From: Hyphomicrobiales bacterium
GTDB lineage: Bacteria > Pseudomonadota > Alphaproteobacteria > Rhizobiales > Beijerinckiaceae
NCBI GenBank assembly: GCA_015655535.1
Contig: JAATEW010000437.1
Coordinates: forward strand, 1-6,082
Direction: 5' to 3'
DNA: 6,082 nucleotides
The position numbers were made by a program, and so were the translations under genes. The notes beneath the pieces were generated by a model that worked only from the letters and a program-made list of their open reading frames with translations, did not search any database and had not been told where the DNA came from. Position 1 is the first letter of the stretch. Each line of letters begins with the position of its first letter. Shown here in pieces: positions 1-5,963 of the stretch.

Positions 1-192
1 GGGAGAAGCCGATTGGGCCTGCGATGGCGCCGGCACTGACACCGGTACGGTTTGATCCGTTTGCGCGTGCACGGCATCGGCCGAAAGCGGTGCAATAGCC
101 AGTATCCATCCCATTACCCACATCGAAAATACTGCCGGGCGAACCAATCGCAATCTTGATATGGCTGGGAACGCAGCAACGCCTAACGTCAT
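1..192 (-). CDS. N-terminus of an exported protein, partial (runs off left edge)
   Basis: An open frame of 64 codons starts at ATG 192-190 and continues past position 1 on the minus strand. The start is supported by AAAAGG at 207-202, nine bases upstream. The N-terminus looks like a Sec signal peptide: a positively charged part with three Arg, a hydrophobic stretch (WVMGWILAIAPL), then AVHA followed by QTDQ, a good signal-peptidase I site at about residue 43. The mature start is rich in Pro, Gln, Ser and Ala. An internal ATG at 123-121 would give a shorter signal peptide without the basic part and lacks a good ribosome binding site. The mature start loosely resembles the low-complexity linker after the signal peptide of the receptor encoded at 1977-4445, so another TonB-dependent receptor is possible. 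That is inference only, because no domain is visible within the window. Confidence 0.6.
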   Translation of the reverse strand, partial: MTLGVAAFPAISRLRLVRPAVFSMWVMGWILAIAPLSADAVHAQTDQTVPVSVPAPSQAQSASP

Positions 193-275
193 CGACTTTA
201 GCCTTTTCAATAACAGTGACGCGACAGCAAATCGGAGGCAGCGTATGTGCCGTAACACTGCCGTTTGAGCGCAGT

Positions 276-292
276 GCCACTCAAAGAGTGGC
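276..292. repeat. Small perfect hairpin, 7-bp stem and AAA loop
   Basis: GCCACTC at 276-282 pairs perfectly with GAGTGGC at 286-292 around a three-base loop. It lies about 85 bases upstream of the left-edge gene's start codon. No T run follows on either strand, so it is not a typical terminator. A role in the leader RNA or as a protein site is possible but unproven. Confidence 0.4.
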
Positions 293-360
293 CGGGTATA
301 TTTACGAACGGCAAAACCATAGCGATCTCATCGTCATGTCGGGCTCGTCATTCTGAGCGG

Positions 361-404
361 AAAAGCCCGTTCCAGCGCCTTGGGGCAGAAGGCGTTGGAA
401 CGGG
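361..404 (-). terminator. Strong hairpin followed by TTTT on the minus strand
   Basis: Arms 366-381 and 389-404 form a 16-bp stem with a single G-U type pair (375 with 395) and a seven-base loop. On the minus strand the stem is followed by C, then four T (364-361), then CC, which is a modest intrinsic-terminator signature. On the plus strand it is followed by G-rich sequence with no T run. It lies in the leader of the left-edge gene, about 170 bases before its start codon. It could therefore be an attenuator, or the end of a small transcript starting further right. It may also simply be a palindromic intergenic repeat. The stem itself is certain from the sequence; its function is inferred. 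Confidence 0.5.
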
Positions 405-535
405 GGTGGGGAGGCTGCGTTCACATGTCCGTGACCGAAACAGTGTCACTGACAAAGCGAAGACGCCAAGTTGAAAGCTACCTCTTTTAATAAGACGTTT
501 GAGCAGCTGAAATTCCTGACCGCAAAACGAAAAAA

Positions 536-552
536 TTTAGCGGCGCTCTAAA
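536..552. promoter_or_regulatory. Irr/ICE-like operator palindrome (box 1)
   Basis: TTTAGCGGCGCTCTAAA is an interrupted palindrome. As I recall it, the rhizobial iron control element bound by Irr is of the type TTTAGAA-N3-TTCTAAA; against that, this site matches 11 of 14 defined positions. It also shares 13 of 17 bases with the palindrome upstream of the siderophore receptor (4552-4568). It lies 343 bases from the left-edge gene's start and 430 from tonB, so the transcript it would control is unclear. Confidence 0.4.
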
Positions 553-738
553 ATGTGCGGTCACCGGTTCGATTGTACCGCAGCCCGCGTCTCGCCGACC
601 AGAACCGGACCAACAACAATCAGACAAATTTCATGATGGAGTCGTTTTTTCCATCATCATAGTTGGTGGTGCGAAAGCATGCTTATGCTTGCATCAAATA
701 TTTAAATGCGAAGCCGCACACCTCTGATCGTCATTATC

Positions 739-766
739 TTGATTGAGGACATCAAACGCATATTAC
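739..766 (+). promoter_or_regulatory. Tentative sigma-70 promoter for tonB
   Basis: TTGATT at 739-744 and TATTAC at 761-766 are separated by 16 bases, each matching the housekeeping consensus at 4 of 6 positions. The Irr-like site at 768-782 would fall at the transcription start, a normal place for a repressor. An alternative -10 is CATAAT at 795-800, which has no good -35 partner. The call is weak because AT-rich DNA gives such matches often. Confidence 0.22.
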
Positions 767-767
767 C

Positions 768-782
768 TTGAAAGCATTCTAA
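768..782. promoter_or_regulatory. Irr/ICE-like operator half-conserved (box 2)
   Basis: TTGAAAGCATTCTAA matches the core TTAGAA-N3-TTCTAA at 10 of 12 positions. The right arm is perfect and the left arm has two differences. A further TTCTAT follows directly. The site sits 200 bases upstream of the tonB start codon and next to the tentative promoter, consistent with iron control of tonB. It is weaker than boxes 1 and 3 as a palindrome. Confidence 0.3.
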
Positions 783-908
783 TTCTATACTTGTCATAAT
801 GCATTGACCCGTCATGATGAAGCTCTTAGCTTCGTGCGCGGCCATCATCATCCGTCATCCGTTTGCTGACTGCTTGAACGATGCCGGCCTCGGAAAGCAA
901 AAGCCGTG

Positions 909-982
909 GGGAGGTCTCCGTGCATATTGCCCAAGGAGCCGCTCAACAGATCGTCGGCCCGCACGCCGCGCGGAGACCTTTC
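909..982 (+). promoter_or_regulatory. Leader stem that can occlude the tonB ribosome binding site
   Basis: Bases 909-923 can pair with 968-982 in the tonB leader RNA. This gives 15 consecutive pairs, 12 Watson-Crick and three G-U, with a 44-base loop. The 3' arm contains the tonB ribosome binding site GGAG (972-975), and the stem ends at the base before the ATG at 983. The core AGGTCTCCG (912-920) with CGGAGACCT (971-979) is a perfect 9-bp match. Such a stem would be expected to repress translation unless opened by temperature, a ligand, a protein or a small RNA. Confidence 0.45.
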
Positions 983-1924
983 ATGACGAAGGTCCCACCT
1001 TACGGCATTGACCGAAGCCGTGCTCACTTCCGTCAGATTCTCGGTTCGAACTGGGAGCATGGCCTTTGGCCCAACCCGCCTGTCCCGATCTTTGAAGAAG
1101 ACGGACACTGGGGTCGCCGTCTCACTTGGTGCCTTGTGGCCTTTGTCGTTTTCGCAATACATGCCGGCATCGTCTTTATGCTGATCCGGGAGCCAAAATC
1201 CTTGGCATCAGTGGATCTGCCACCGCCCGCAGCTGTTTTGATCGACTTAGAGCCCATCGCGACGGCCAACGCGGCGGAAATCGCACAAGAGGCTCAGTCC
1301 AAAACGTTAAGCGGGCATAGGTCCCTGCAGGTGGCAGAGCAAACAGATGAATTCAATGACATGACAAAAACCGGTGCCGCATGGGCCGCGCACGACAACG
1401 CATGGTCTGAAAAACTGCCTAAGGGCGTTGGACCGGCAAGGCTCCCTGCGCCTTCGAAAAAGGTGAATAAGCCAAGCCTCTCCGCCAAGAAGCAAGCCGC
1501 GCAAAAAGCTGGTCCCGCTGTGCAGGCCAAATCGAGGGCTCCCGTCGCACCGGTCAAGCCGTCCACGCAACCTATGCAGGAAGCAGCGAAGCCATCTCCG
1601 ACAGAAATCGCTGGTTCCACCGGTATTCCGTCGGAGATCCCTTCTTCCTGGAAGACAGAGCTTCTCGCACATCTCAACCGCTACAAGCGCTATCCTGAAG
1701 AGGCAAAAGCGCAACATCTTCAAGGCACGGCTTTGCTGAGCTTTACGCTGGACAGGGCCGGCCGCGTGCTCAATTTCTTCCTGGCGCGCAGTTCGGGCGA
1801 TTCAACGCTCGACGCCGAAGTATTGGCGATGATCGAGCGGGCCTCGCCGCTCCCTGCCCCACCGCCCGAGGTGGATGACGCCAATCTCCACCTGCTCGTG
1901 CCGGTTCAATTCAGCCTGCGGTAG
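983..1924 (+). CDS. tonB: TonB-family energy transducer
   Basis: The product is a 313-residue inner-membrane protein that carries energy from an ExbB/ExbD motor to outer-membrane receptors. The start is the ATG at 983, preceded by GGAG at 972-975 with seven bases spacing. The frame is open back to an ATG at 881, which lacks a ribosome binding site, and contains a GTG at 920 with GGGGAGG before it as an alternative. Domains: a cytoplasmic part at 1-45, one membrane helix at about 46-67 with a His at 60, matching the conserved transmembrane His of E. coli TonB, a periplasmic Pro/Lys/Ala-rich spacer at about 145-220, and a TonB C-terminal domain at about 222-313. That domain includes the YP motif at 237-238 and the D-x-x-G-R-V strand near 257-262. 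The N-terminal extension is longer than the roughly 10 residues of E. coli TonB. ExbB and ExbD are not in the window. It converges on the receptor gene, a likely client. Confidence 0.88.
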   Translation: MTKVPPYGIDRSRAHFRQILGSNWEHGLWPNPPVPIFEEDGHWGRRLTWCLVAFVVFAIHAGIVFMLIREPKSLASVDLPPPAAVLIDLEPIATANAAEIAQEAQSKTLSGHRSLQVAEQTDEFNDMTKTGAAWAAHDNAWSEKLPKGVGPARLPAPSKKVNKPSLSAKKQAAQKAGPAVQAKSRAPVAPVKPSTQPMQEAAKPSPTEIAGSTGIPSEIPSSWKTELLAHLNRYKRYPEEAKAQHLQGTALLSFTLDRAGRVLNFFLARSSGDSTLDAEVLAMIERASPLPAPPPEVDDANLHLLVPVQFSLR

Positions 1925-1976
1925 ACGGGTTAGATTGAAGCGACAATATACCCGCCCCGGCTCTCTCTTGCCTAGT

Positions 1977-4445
1977 TCAGAAATTCATGGTCGTTGAGAG
2001 CAAAAACGTGCGCGGTGCGCCCAAGCCGATATATCCTAAATAGTTTGTGCCCCAATAGCTTTTGTCGAGGATGTTTTGGACGTCGAAGCGGACTGTCACG
2101 GGCTTGTTCCAGGGGCCAGTGAATGTATAGCGGGCGCCGAGATCAATCCTCGTCCAATCCGGGAGAATTTGCGTATTGCTCGCATCGACATATTCCGAGC
2201 TTGTATAAATCATGCGGCCGGTCACCGTAAAACCTTTCACGAAGGGAGCGTCCCATTCGGCGCCAAGATTGAGCTGAATATCCGGCACGCCGATCGCCTT
2301 TTTTCCGTTGTCTGTCCTGGCTTGCGTCTCTGTCTGCCGACCGTCGATAAACGTGATGCCGCCCAACAGGCGAACACCGGTCGTCAACTCACCGAAATTC
2401 TCGAGTTCGATGCCTCGATTGCGCTGCTGGCCATTAAGTGATTCAGTCGGGAGTGGAGTTCCGGCAGCCGTTATGAGGTTCGGTTGAGTGATTTGAAACG
2501 CGCTGAGCGTCGTCGTTAAGGTACCCCAGTCAACTTTCACGCCAGCTTCAAGCTGCCTCGAAATATAGGGAGGCAAAACTGAACCCGCGTTTGTGTAGCC
2601 CGCGGGAACGACGGCACCTTCCTGCAAGCCCTGGATATAGTTTCCGTAAAGCGACACATTCTGCCAAGGCTTGATCACAAAGGTGAAAGCAGGACTCCAA
2701 GCGCCCTTATCATAGCTCGATGTCTCCGCACCGGTTGTCGTGCTGAAACTGTCGACGCCGACCTCCTGTCGCCGAACACCAAGAGTCACTTGGATACGCT
2801 TCTCCAAGATAGATAAAGTATCTGCCACGCCAAGACTCGATAAACGTGTATCGCTCGCCTTAAGTGGATCCGGCGAAGCTATGCCGGGATAGGCCAAGGC
2901 GGCCGGGGTATAGATGTTGGACGAGATCTTGGGGCCATCGATATATTGATCGCCAAATATGCTTTGCAGATCAGTGGCATTGAAATCGAGCGCGTGATTG
3001 ATAGGACCCGTATCGACGGCTCCGCGTAAACCTGCTTCGGCCGTTACGTTACGCTCAAATTGGCTACCGCTGAGCGTGTACCCCGTAAAATCGCCTCTTA
3101 AATTGATGATCGTTGGCTGAACATAATACAGATGCTGATTCACACTATGCGCACCGAAAGCGCCGTAAGCAGTCCAATCTTTGGTTAAGTTGGCTTCAGC
3201 CTGGATGAGGCCAAACACGTCACTATTTTCCAAGGAATTCCAAGGGGGCATGAAATTGGCGCTTGCTTTGGGAGCCGCGGGAACCTGAACGCCGGGCGCG
3301 ACCAGAACAAACCGCGTGACGCCGTCCGTTGTCCTTGTCTGATAGCCGAAATCGGCGGAAAATCGTACTGGATTGCTTCGGCAATCGAGTCCTAGAACCG
3401 CAGCGCCAATCCGATCCTTGTTATCGTCAATAGGGGTATTGCCCGCCGTATAGGTGCCGTTGAACCGCGCGCCGCAGGCGTTATCTGGTCCGAACCGCCG
3501 AGCTACATCGACATGCTCACCAAATTGTCCTCGCGACACGTAGCTCGTCGTGAACTGCGTCAGGGGCTCGGCACCAGCACGCTTCGGAACCAAGTTGATG
3601 GTGCCCCCAATGCTGCCGCCCAACGGCATGCCGTTCAACAATGCGCTTGGCCCCTTGAGCACTTCGACGCGTTCGACAAAATCCGTTGAAACGGTCGTGA
3701 ACGGCGCGATACCGTAGAGGCCATTGAGCGCAATATCGTTATTTGAGACGTAAAAGCCGCGGATATAAAAAGGATCCGTAGCGCCCCCAGCCGATGTCGC
3801 CTGACGCACAGACGGGTCATTAGCGAGAACATCCGTGATCGTGCGTGCTTGCTGATCCTGGATTGTCTTGCTGGTATAGCTCGTCTGATTGAACGGCGTG
3901 TCCATCACGCTGCGGTTGCCGAGCAGACCGACTGCGCCACCCGTCGCGACCTGGCCGCCGGCGTAGGCTGGCATTGGCGTCATGGTCGAGAGCGGGTTGC
4001 TGGCACCCTGCACATCGATCGTGTCAAGCGTGAGGGCCCCAGGAACGTTGACCGCCACGCTGTTGCCTTCCTGCCTCATGTCAGTGAGCACGATCGATTG
4101 CCGGCCGCTCATCCGATAGCCGAGACCCGTTCCTGCGAGCAGCCGAGCCATGGCCTGCTGCGGCGTCATTAGACCTTCGACAGGTCTGCTCGTCACGTCA
4201 GATGGAAGCGTAAACGGATAGGCGATCCGCCAGCCGCTGACGGCGCCGACATCGGCTATGGCGGCAGCCAGCGATTTCGCCGGAATGTTGAAATGATAAG
4301 TTCCTGGCGGCTGCGCCTGGGAAGGTGCAACCGGAGCCGATTGTGCCTGGGCGGATGCGCCAGGGAGCGCTGACAGTGCGACTACGCCCAGCAACCCGGC
4401 AAGGCGCGGGCGCGCCGGCCTCGTCTTCTTCAGCCCTGACGGCAT
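1977..4445 (-). CDS. TonB-dependent ferric siderophore receptor with STN signalling domain (FecA/FpvA type)
   Basis: This 822-residue outer-membrane receptor imports a ferric siderophore and signals its presence. The start is ATG 4445-4443, with GGAAGG at 4460-4455 nine bases upstream. The frame extends back to 4571, but the earlier ATGs at 4571 and 4493 lack good ribosome binding sites, and the one at 4454 has GGAAGG directly abutting it. A signal peptide covers residues 1-32 (basic start, hydrophobic core, cleavage after ASA). The STN signalling domain is at about 48-120, a TonB-box-like segment LTLDTIDVQG at 138-147, and the plug at about 180-290 with the classic RVEVLKGPSALLNG and GGTINLVPKR motifs. 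The remainder is a 22-strand-type barrel ending in Phe, the usual BAM assembly signal. The mature protein has only two Cys (324 and 355), probably a disulfide in an early loop. Length is typical of STN-containing receptors. The substrate cannot be named from sequence. It lies downstream of fecR with its own operator-like site in the 145-bp gap. Confidence 0.92.
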   Translation of the reverse strand: MPSGLKKTRPARPRLAGLLGVVALSALPGASAQAQSAPVAPSQAQPPGTYHFNIPAKSLAAAIADVGAVSGWRIAYPFTLPSDVTSRPVEGLMTPQQAMARLLAGTGLGYRMSGRQSIVLTDMRQEGNSVAVNVPGALTLDTIDVQGASNPLSTMTPMPAYAGGQVATGGAVGLLGNRSVMDTPFNQTSYTSKTIQDQQARTITDVLANDPSVRQATSAGGATDPFYIRGFYVSNNDIALNGLYGIAPFTTVSTDFVERVEVLKGPSALLNGMPLGGSIGGTINLVPKRAGAEPLTQFTTSYVSRGQFGEHVDVARRFGPDNACGARFNGTYTAGNTPIDDNKDRIGAAVLGLDCRSNPVRFSADFGYQTRTTDGVTRFVLVAPGVQVPAAPKASANFMPPWNSLENSDVFGLIQAEANLTKDWTAYGAFGAHSVNQHLYYVQPTIINLRGDFTGYTLSGSQFERNVTAEAGLRGAVDTGPINHALDFNATDLQSIFGDQYIDGPKISSNIYTPAALAYPGIASPDPLKASDTRLSSLGVADTLSILEKRIQVTLGVRRQEVGVDSFSTTTGAETSSYDKGAWSPAFTFVIKPWQNVSLYGNYIQGLQEGAVVPAGYTNAGSVLPPYISRQLEAGVKVDWGTLTTTLSAFQITQPNLITAAGTPLPTESLNGQQRNRGIELENFGELTTGVRLLGGITFIDGRQTETQARTDNGKKAIGVPDIQLNLGAEWDAPFVKGFTVTGRMIYTSSEYVDASNTQILPDWTRIDLGARYTFTGPWNKPVTVRFDVQNILDKSYWGTNYLGYIGLGAPRTFLLSTTMNF

Positions 4446-4551
4446 ACTCAACATCCTTCCAACCGTATCCCAGGCCGTATGAACGGCATTCATGGAGGAA
4501 AACGGTCGGCAGGGCTTTCGCCGTGTCTGTCCCTTGCAGATTTTTTTGAGA

Positions 4552-4568
4552 CTCAGAACGCCTCTAAA
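4552..4568. promoter_or_regulatory. Irr/ICE-like operator upstream of the receptor (box 3)
   Basis: Read on the minus strand, TTTAGAGGCGTTCTGAG matches a TTTAGAA-N3-TTCTAAA iron-control-element pattern (recalled, not looked up) at 11 of 14 positions and box 1 (536-552) at 13 of 17. It lies 22 bases beyond the fecR stop codon and 106 bases before the receptor start codon, a sensible place for a receptor promoter. I could not identify a clear FecI-type -35/-10 pair in the same gap. Confidence 0.42.
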
Positions 4569-4590
4569 CAAAGACTACGCAAATGGCTCA

Positions 4591-5550
4591 TTAATAGAGC
4601 ACGGTCAGGAGCGGACTTGCGTGTACAAGCGTGCCTTGCACGGCAGACGCGATAGTCGCAAGCGATGCGTCCACATCTGTGAGCGGGAAGGTGCCGGAGA
4701 TCTCGCGCGTGGCGGCATCGCCGCGCACGGCGATCCAGCCGCGCTTGTGCCGTTGCAAAATGGCGACCACGTCTTCAACTGTCGCCCCTTGCACCACGAG
4801 ACGGCCGGCCATCCAGGAGAGCGCGACGCTCGGATCGACAGAGCGCACCTTGCCGGAGCGCCCTCGCGTTATGATAATTTCTTCGTCGCGATTGAGGATC
4901 GTGGGGTCGGCATCATCGACATTGCCTGAAACTTCGACTGAGCCCTCGGCCACAAAAACTTCCGTCTGGTCGCGAACCAGATTGACGTCGAACTTCGTGC
5001 CTATGTCGCGGATCTCATCGCCATTCGCCTGCACCGTGAACGCGCCCGATGCTCCATGTTTGACTTCAAAATAAGCTTCGCCCCGCAGCAGTTTCACATG
5101 GCGGTGCCCGTTTTGGAAATCGAGCGACAAGGCCGTGTCCGCGCCGAGGCGGGCAATCGAGCCGTCAGGCAAGATGACGACCGACATGAATTGCTGGGAG
5201 GTCACAACATCCGCCTGCCAGTTCTGAATAACGGCGGGATCGAAAAGCCAAATGGCGAGCAGCGCCAGCGCGGACACCAGCGGTGCAAAGAGCCAGCTGC
5301 CTCGCGGCCGCAAGCGCGTCGCCAGTCTGCGCCGCAAGGGCGCAATCGCATCGGCACGATGCGCCGGTGCCTCCAGCCGGGCGTAGAGGATACGCAGTTC
5401 GTCATAGGCGCGGCGATGACGCCGGTCGGCATTGAGCCAGATATCGAAGGCCTCGGCCGTTTCAGGCACTAGTGGGCCGCTACTCGTCCGCGCGAGCCAA
5501 AGCGCCGCATCGTCGCGTTGCTTCTCCGTCGGCGTGTCGTCCGGCTTCAT
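4591..5550 (-). CDS. fecR: FecR-family anti-sigma regulator
   Basis: The product is a 319-residue single-pass inner-membrane protein that controls the partner ECF sigma factor in response to the receptor. The start is ATG 5550-5548, with GGGAGAGG ending two bases upstream. An in-frame ATG at 5580 has no such site. An N-terminal cytoplasmic anti-sigma domain lies at about 12-60, with the family pattern A-x-W-x-x-R, F-x-x-WL and HRRAYDEL. The membrane helix is at about 84-103. The periplasmic FecR domain lies at about 115-210, with LPDGS-x-ARLGADT, LLRGEAYFEV and IGTKFDVN. A C-terminal STN-like domain at about 246-319 is expected to contact the receptor's STN domain. Length matches the family, and all parts are present. 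The gene follows the sigma factor by 116 bases and precedes the receptor, the standard sigma, anti-sigma, receptor order. Confidence 0.92.
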   Translation of the reverse strand: MKPDDTPTEKQRDDAALWLARTSSGPLVPETAEAFDIWLNADRRHRRAYDELRILYARLEAPAHRADAIAPLRRRLATRLRPRGSWLFAPLVSALALLAIWLFDPAVIQNWQADVVTSQQFMSVVILPDGSIARLGADTALSLDFQNGHRHVKLLRGEAYFEVKHGASGAFTVQANGDEIRDIGTKFDVNLVRDQTEVFVAEGSVEVSGNVDDADPTILNRDEEIIITRGRSGKVRSVDPSVALSWMAGRLVVQGATVEDVVAILQRHKRGWIAVRGDAATREISGTFPLTDVDASLATIASAVQGTLVHASPLLTVLY

Positions 5551-5666
5551 TGCCTCTCCCTGACCGCACCTGCCGGGCACGGAACAGAATCACGGCGCCG
5601 GCAAAGACGGCGTATTCGTAATGGACAACGCTTGGAAGAGGAAATGCCGTGCCCTGCCCGCGCGGA

Positions 5667-5948
5667 TTATGATCCGCGTTCACCGGAGCGGTCCGCCAGA
5701 TAGGATTGGCAATGACGTAGCGCGCGGGCGATATGTTTCTCGACCGTGTTGACGGAAATCCCGTGCTGCCGCGCAATTTCCGCATTCGACAGGCCATGAA
5801 CCCGGCGCAGGATGAACATCTCACGGCAGCGCGGAGAAAGGCTTTGCAAGGCCTCGTCCAGCGCGGTGAAGGCCTGTTTCGTCTCCAGCCGTTCTTCCGG
5901 CGAGACTTCGGTAAAAGGCGTATATTGCTCGGGCACGGTCAGCGACAT
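5667..5948 (-). CDS. fecI: ECF sigma factor FecI-type, region 4 half (downstream of in-frame stop)
   Basis: This frame encodes the C-terminal half of a FecI-family sigma factor, 93 residues from ATG 5948. Sigma region 4 is clear at about residues 31-84: ALQSLSPRCREMFILRR, then the helix-turn-helix LSNAEIARQHGISVNTVEKHIARAL, which recognises the -35 element. Region 2 is encoded just upstream in the same frame, but a TAG at 5964-5966 separates the two. In an intact gene the codons from TAG to ATG (reading RRAHL) would be the interdomain linker. The ATG used here is probably an ordinary internal Met of the full-length protein. A weak GAG at 5959-5957, eight bases upstream, leaves independent or coupled initiation possible. 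On its own this fragment lacks core-polymerase binding by region 2 and is unlikely to work as a normal sigma. It should be read as part of a broken or split gene. Confidence 0.85.
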   Translation of the reverse strand: MSLTVPEQYTPFTEVSPEERLETKQAFTALDEALQSLSPRCREMFILRRVHGLSNAEIARQHGISVNTVEKHIARALRHCQSYLADRSGERGS

Positions 5949-5963
5949 CAGATGAGCTCGGCG

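Larger units (their letters stand above)
193..982. other. Divergent intergenic region, 790 bp, no convincing gene
   Basis: This stretch separates the left-edge exported-protein gene (minus) from tonB (plus). Short open frames in it have no ribosome binding site or recognisable protein character, and it is more AT-rich than the genes around it from about 480 to 800. It holds a small hairpin (276-292), a strong hairpin (366-404), an operator-like palindrome (536-552), an 8-bp inverted repeat around a T-rich loop (633-640 with 650-657), a second operator-like site (768-782) with a tentative promoter just before it, and a long stem at the tonB ribosome binding site (909-982). The density of structured and palindromic elements suggests that this region is regulatory. 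Confidence 0.7.

Noticed and set aside
441..451. Short palindrome CAGTGTCACTG
   Set aside because: Five-base arms only; it matches no operator I recognise and such palindromes occur by chance.
156..474. Two short plus-strand open frames (156-356, 265-474)
   Set aside because: No ribosome binding site, no recognisable protein features, and the first overlaps the better supported signal-peptide gene on the minus strand.
651..851. Direct repeat of CCATCATCAT at 651-660 and 842-851
   Set aside because: Ten-base low-complexity repeat with no link to a gene or mobile element; probably chance in CAT-rich sequence.
814..1011. Short plus-strand open frame before and into tonB
   Set aside because: It overlaps the tonB start in another frame, has no good ribosome binding site, and its composition looks random after the first 15 residues.
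1925..1976. Bidirectional terminator between tonB and the receptor
   Set aside because: Only a 5-bp inverted repeat (1926-1930 with 1950-1954) with a long loop and no clear T run; too weak to call.
2076..2441. Plus-strand open frame opposite the receptor
   Set aside because: It lies wholly antisense to the conserved barrel of the receptor and shows no protein character of its own.
5575..5654. 8-bp inverted repeat GGGCACGG/CCGTGCCC in the gap between sigma and fecR
   Set aside because: Arms are 64 bases apart with no T run; a regulatory role cannot be supported.
5480..5824. 114-codon minus-strand frame spanning the sigma/fecR junction
   Set aside because: It overlaps the conserved region 4 of the sigma factor and the fecR N-terminus in another frame, so it is an out-of-frame shadow of both.
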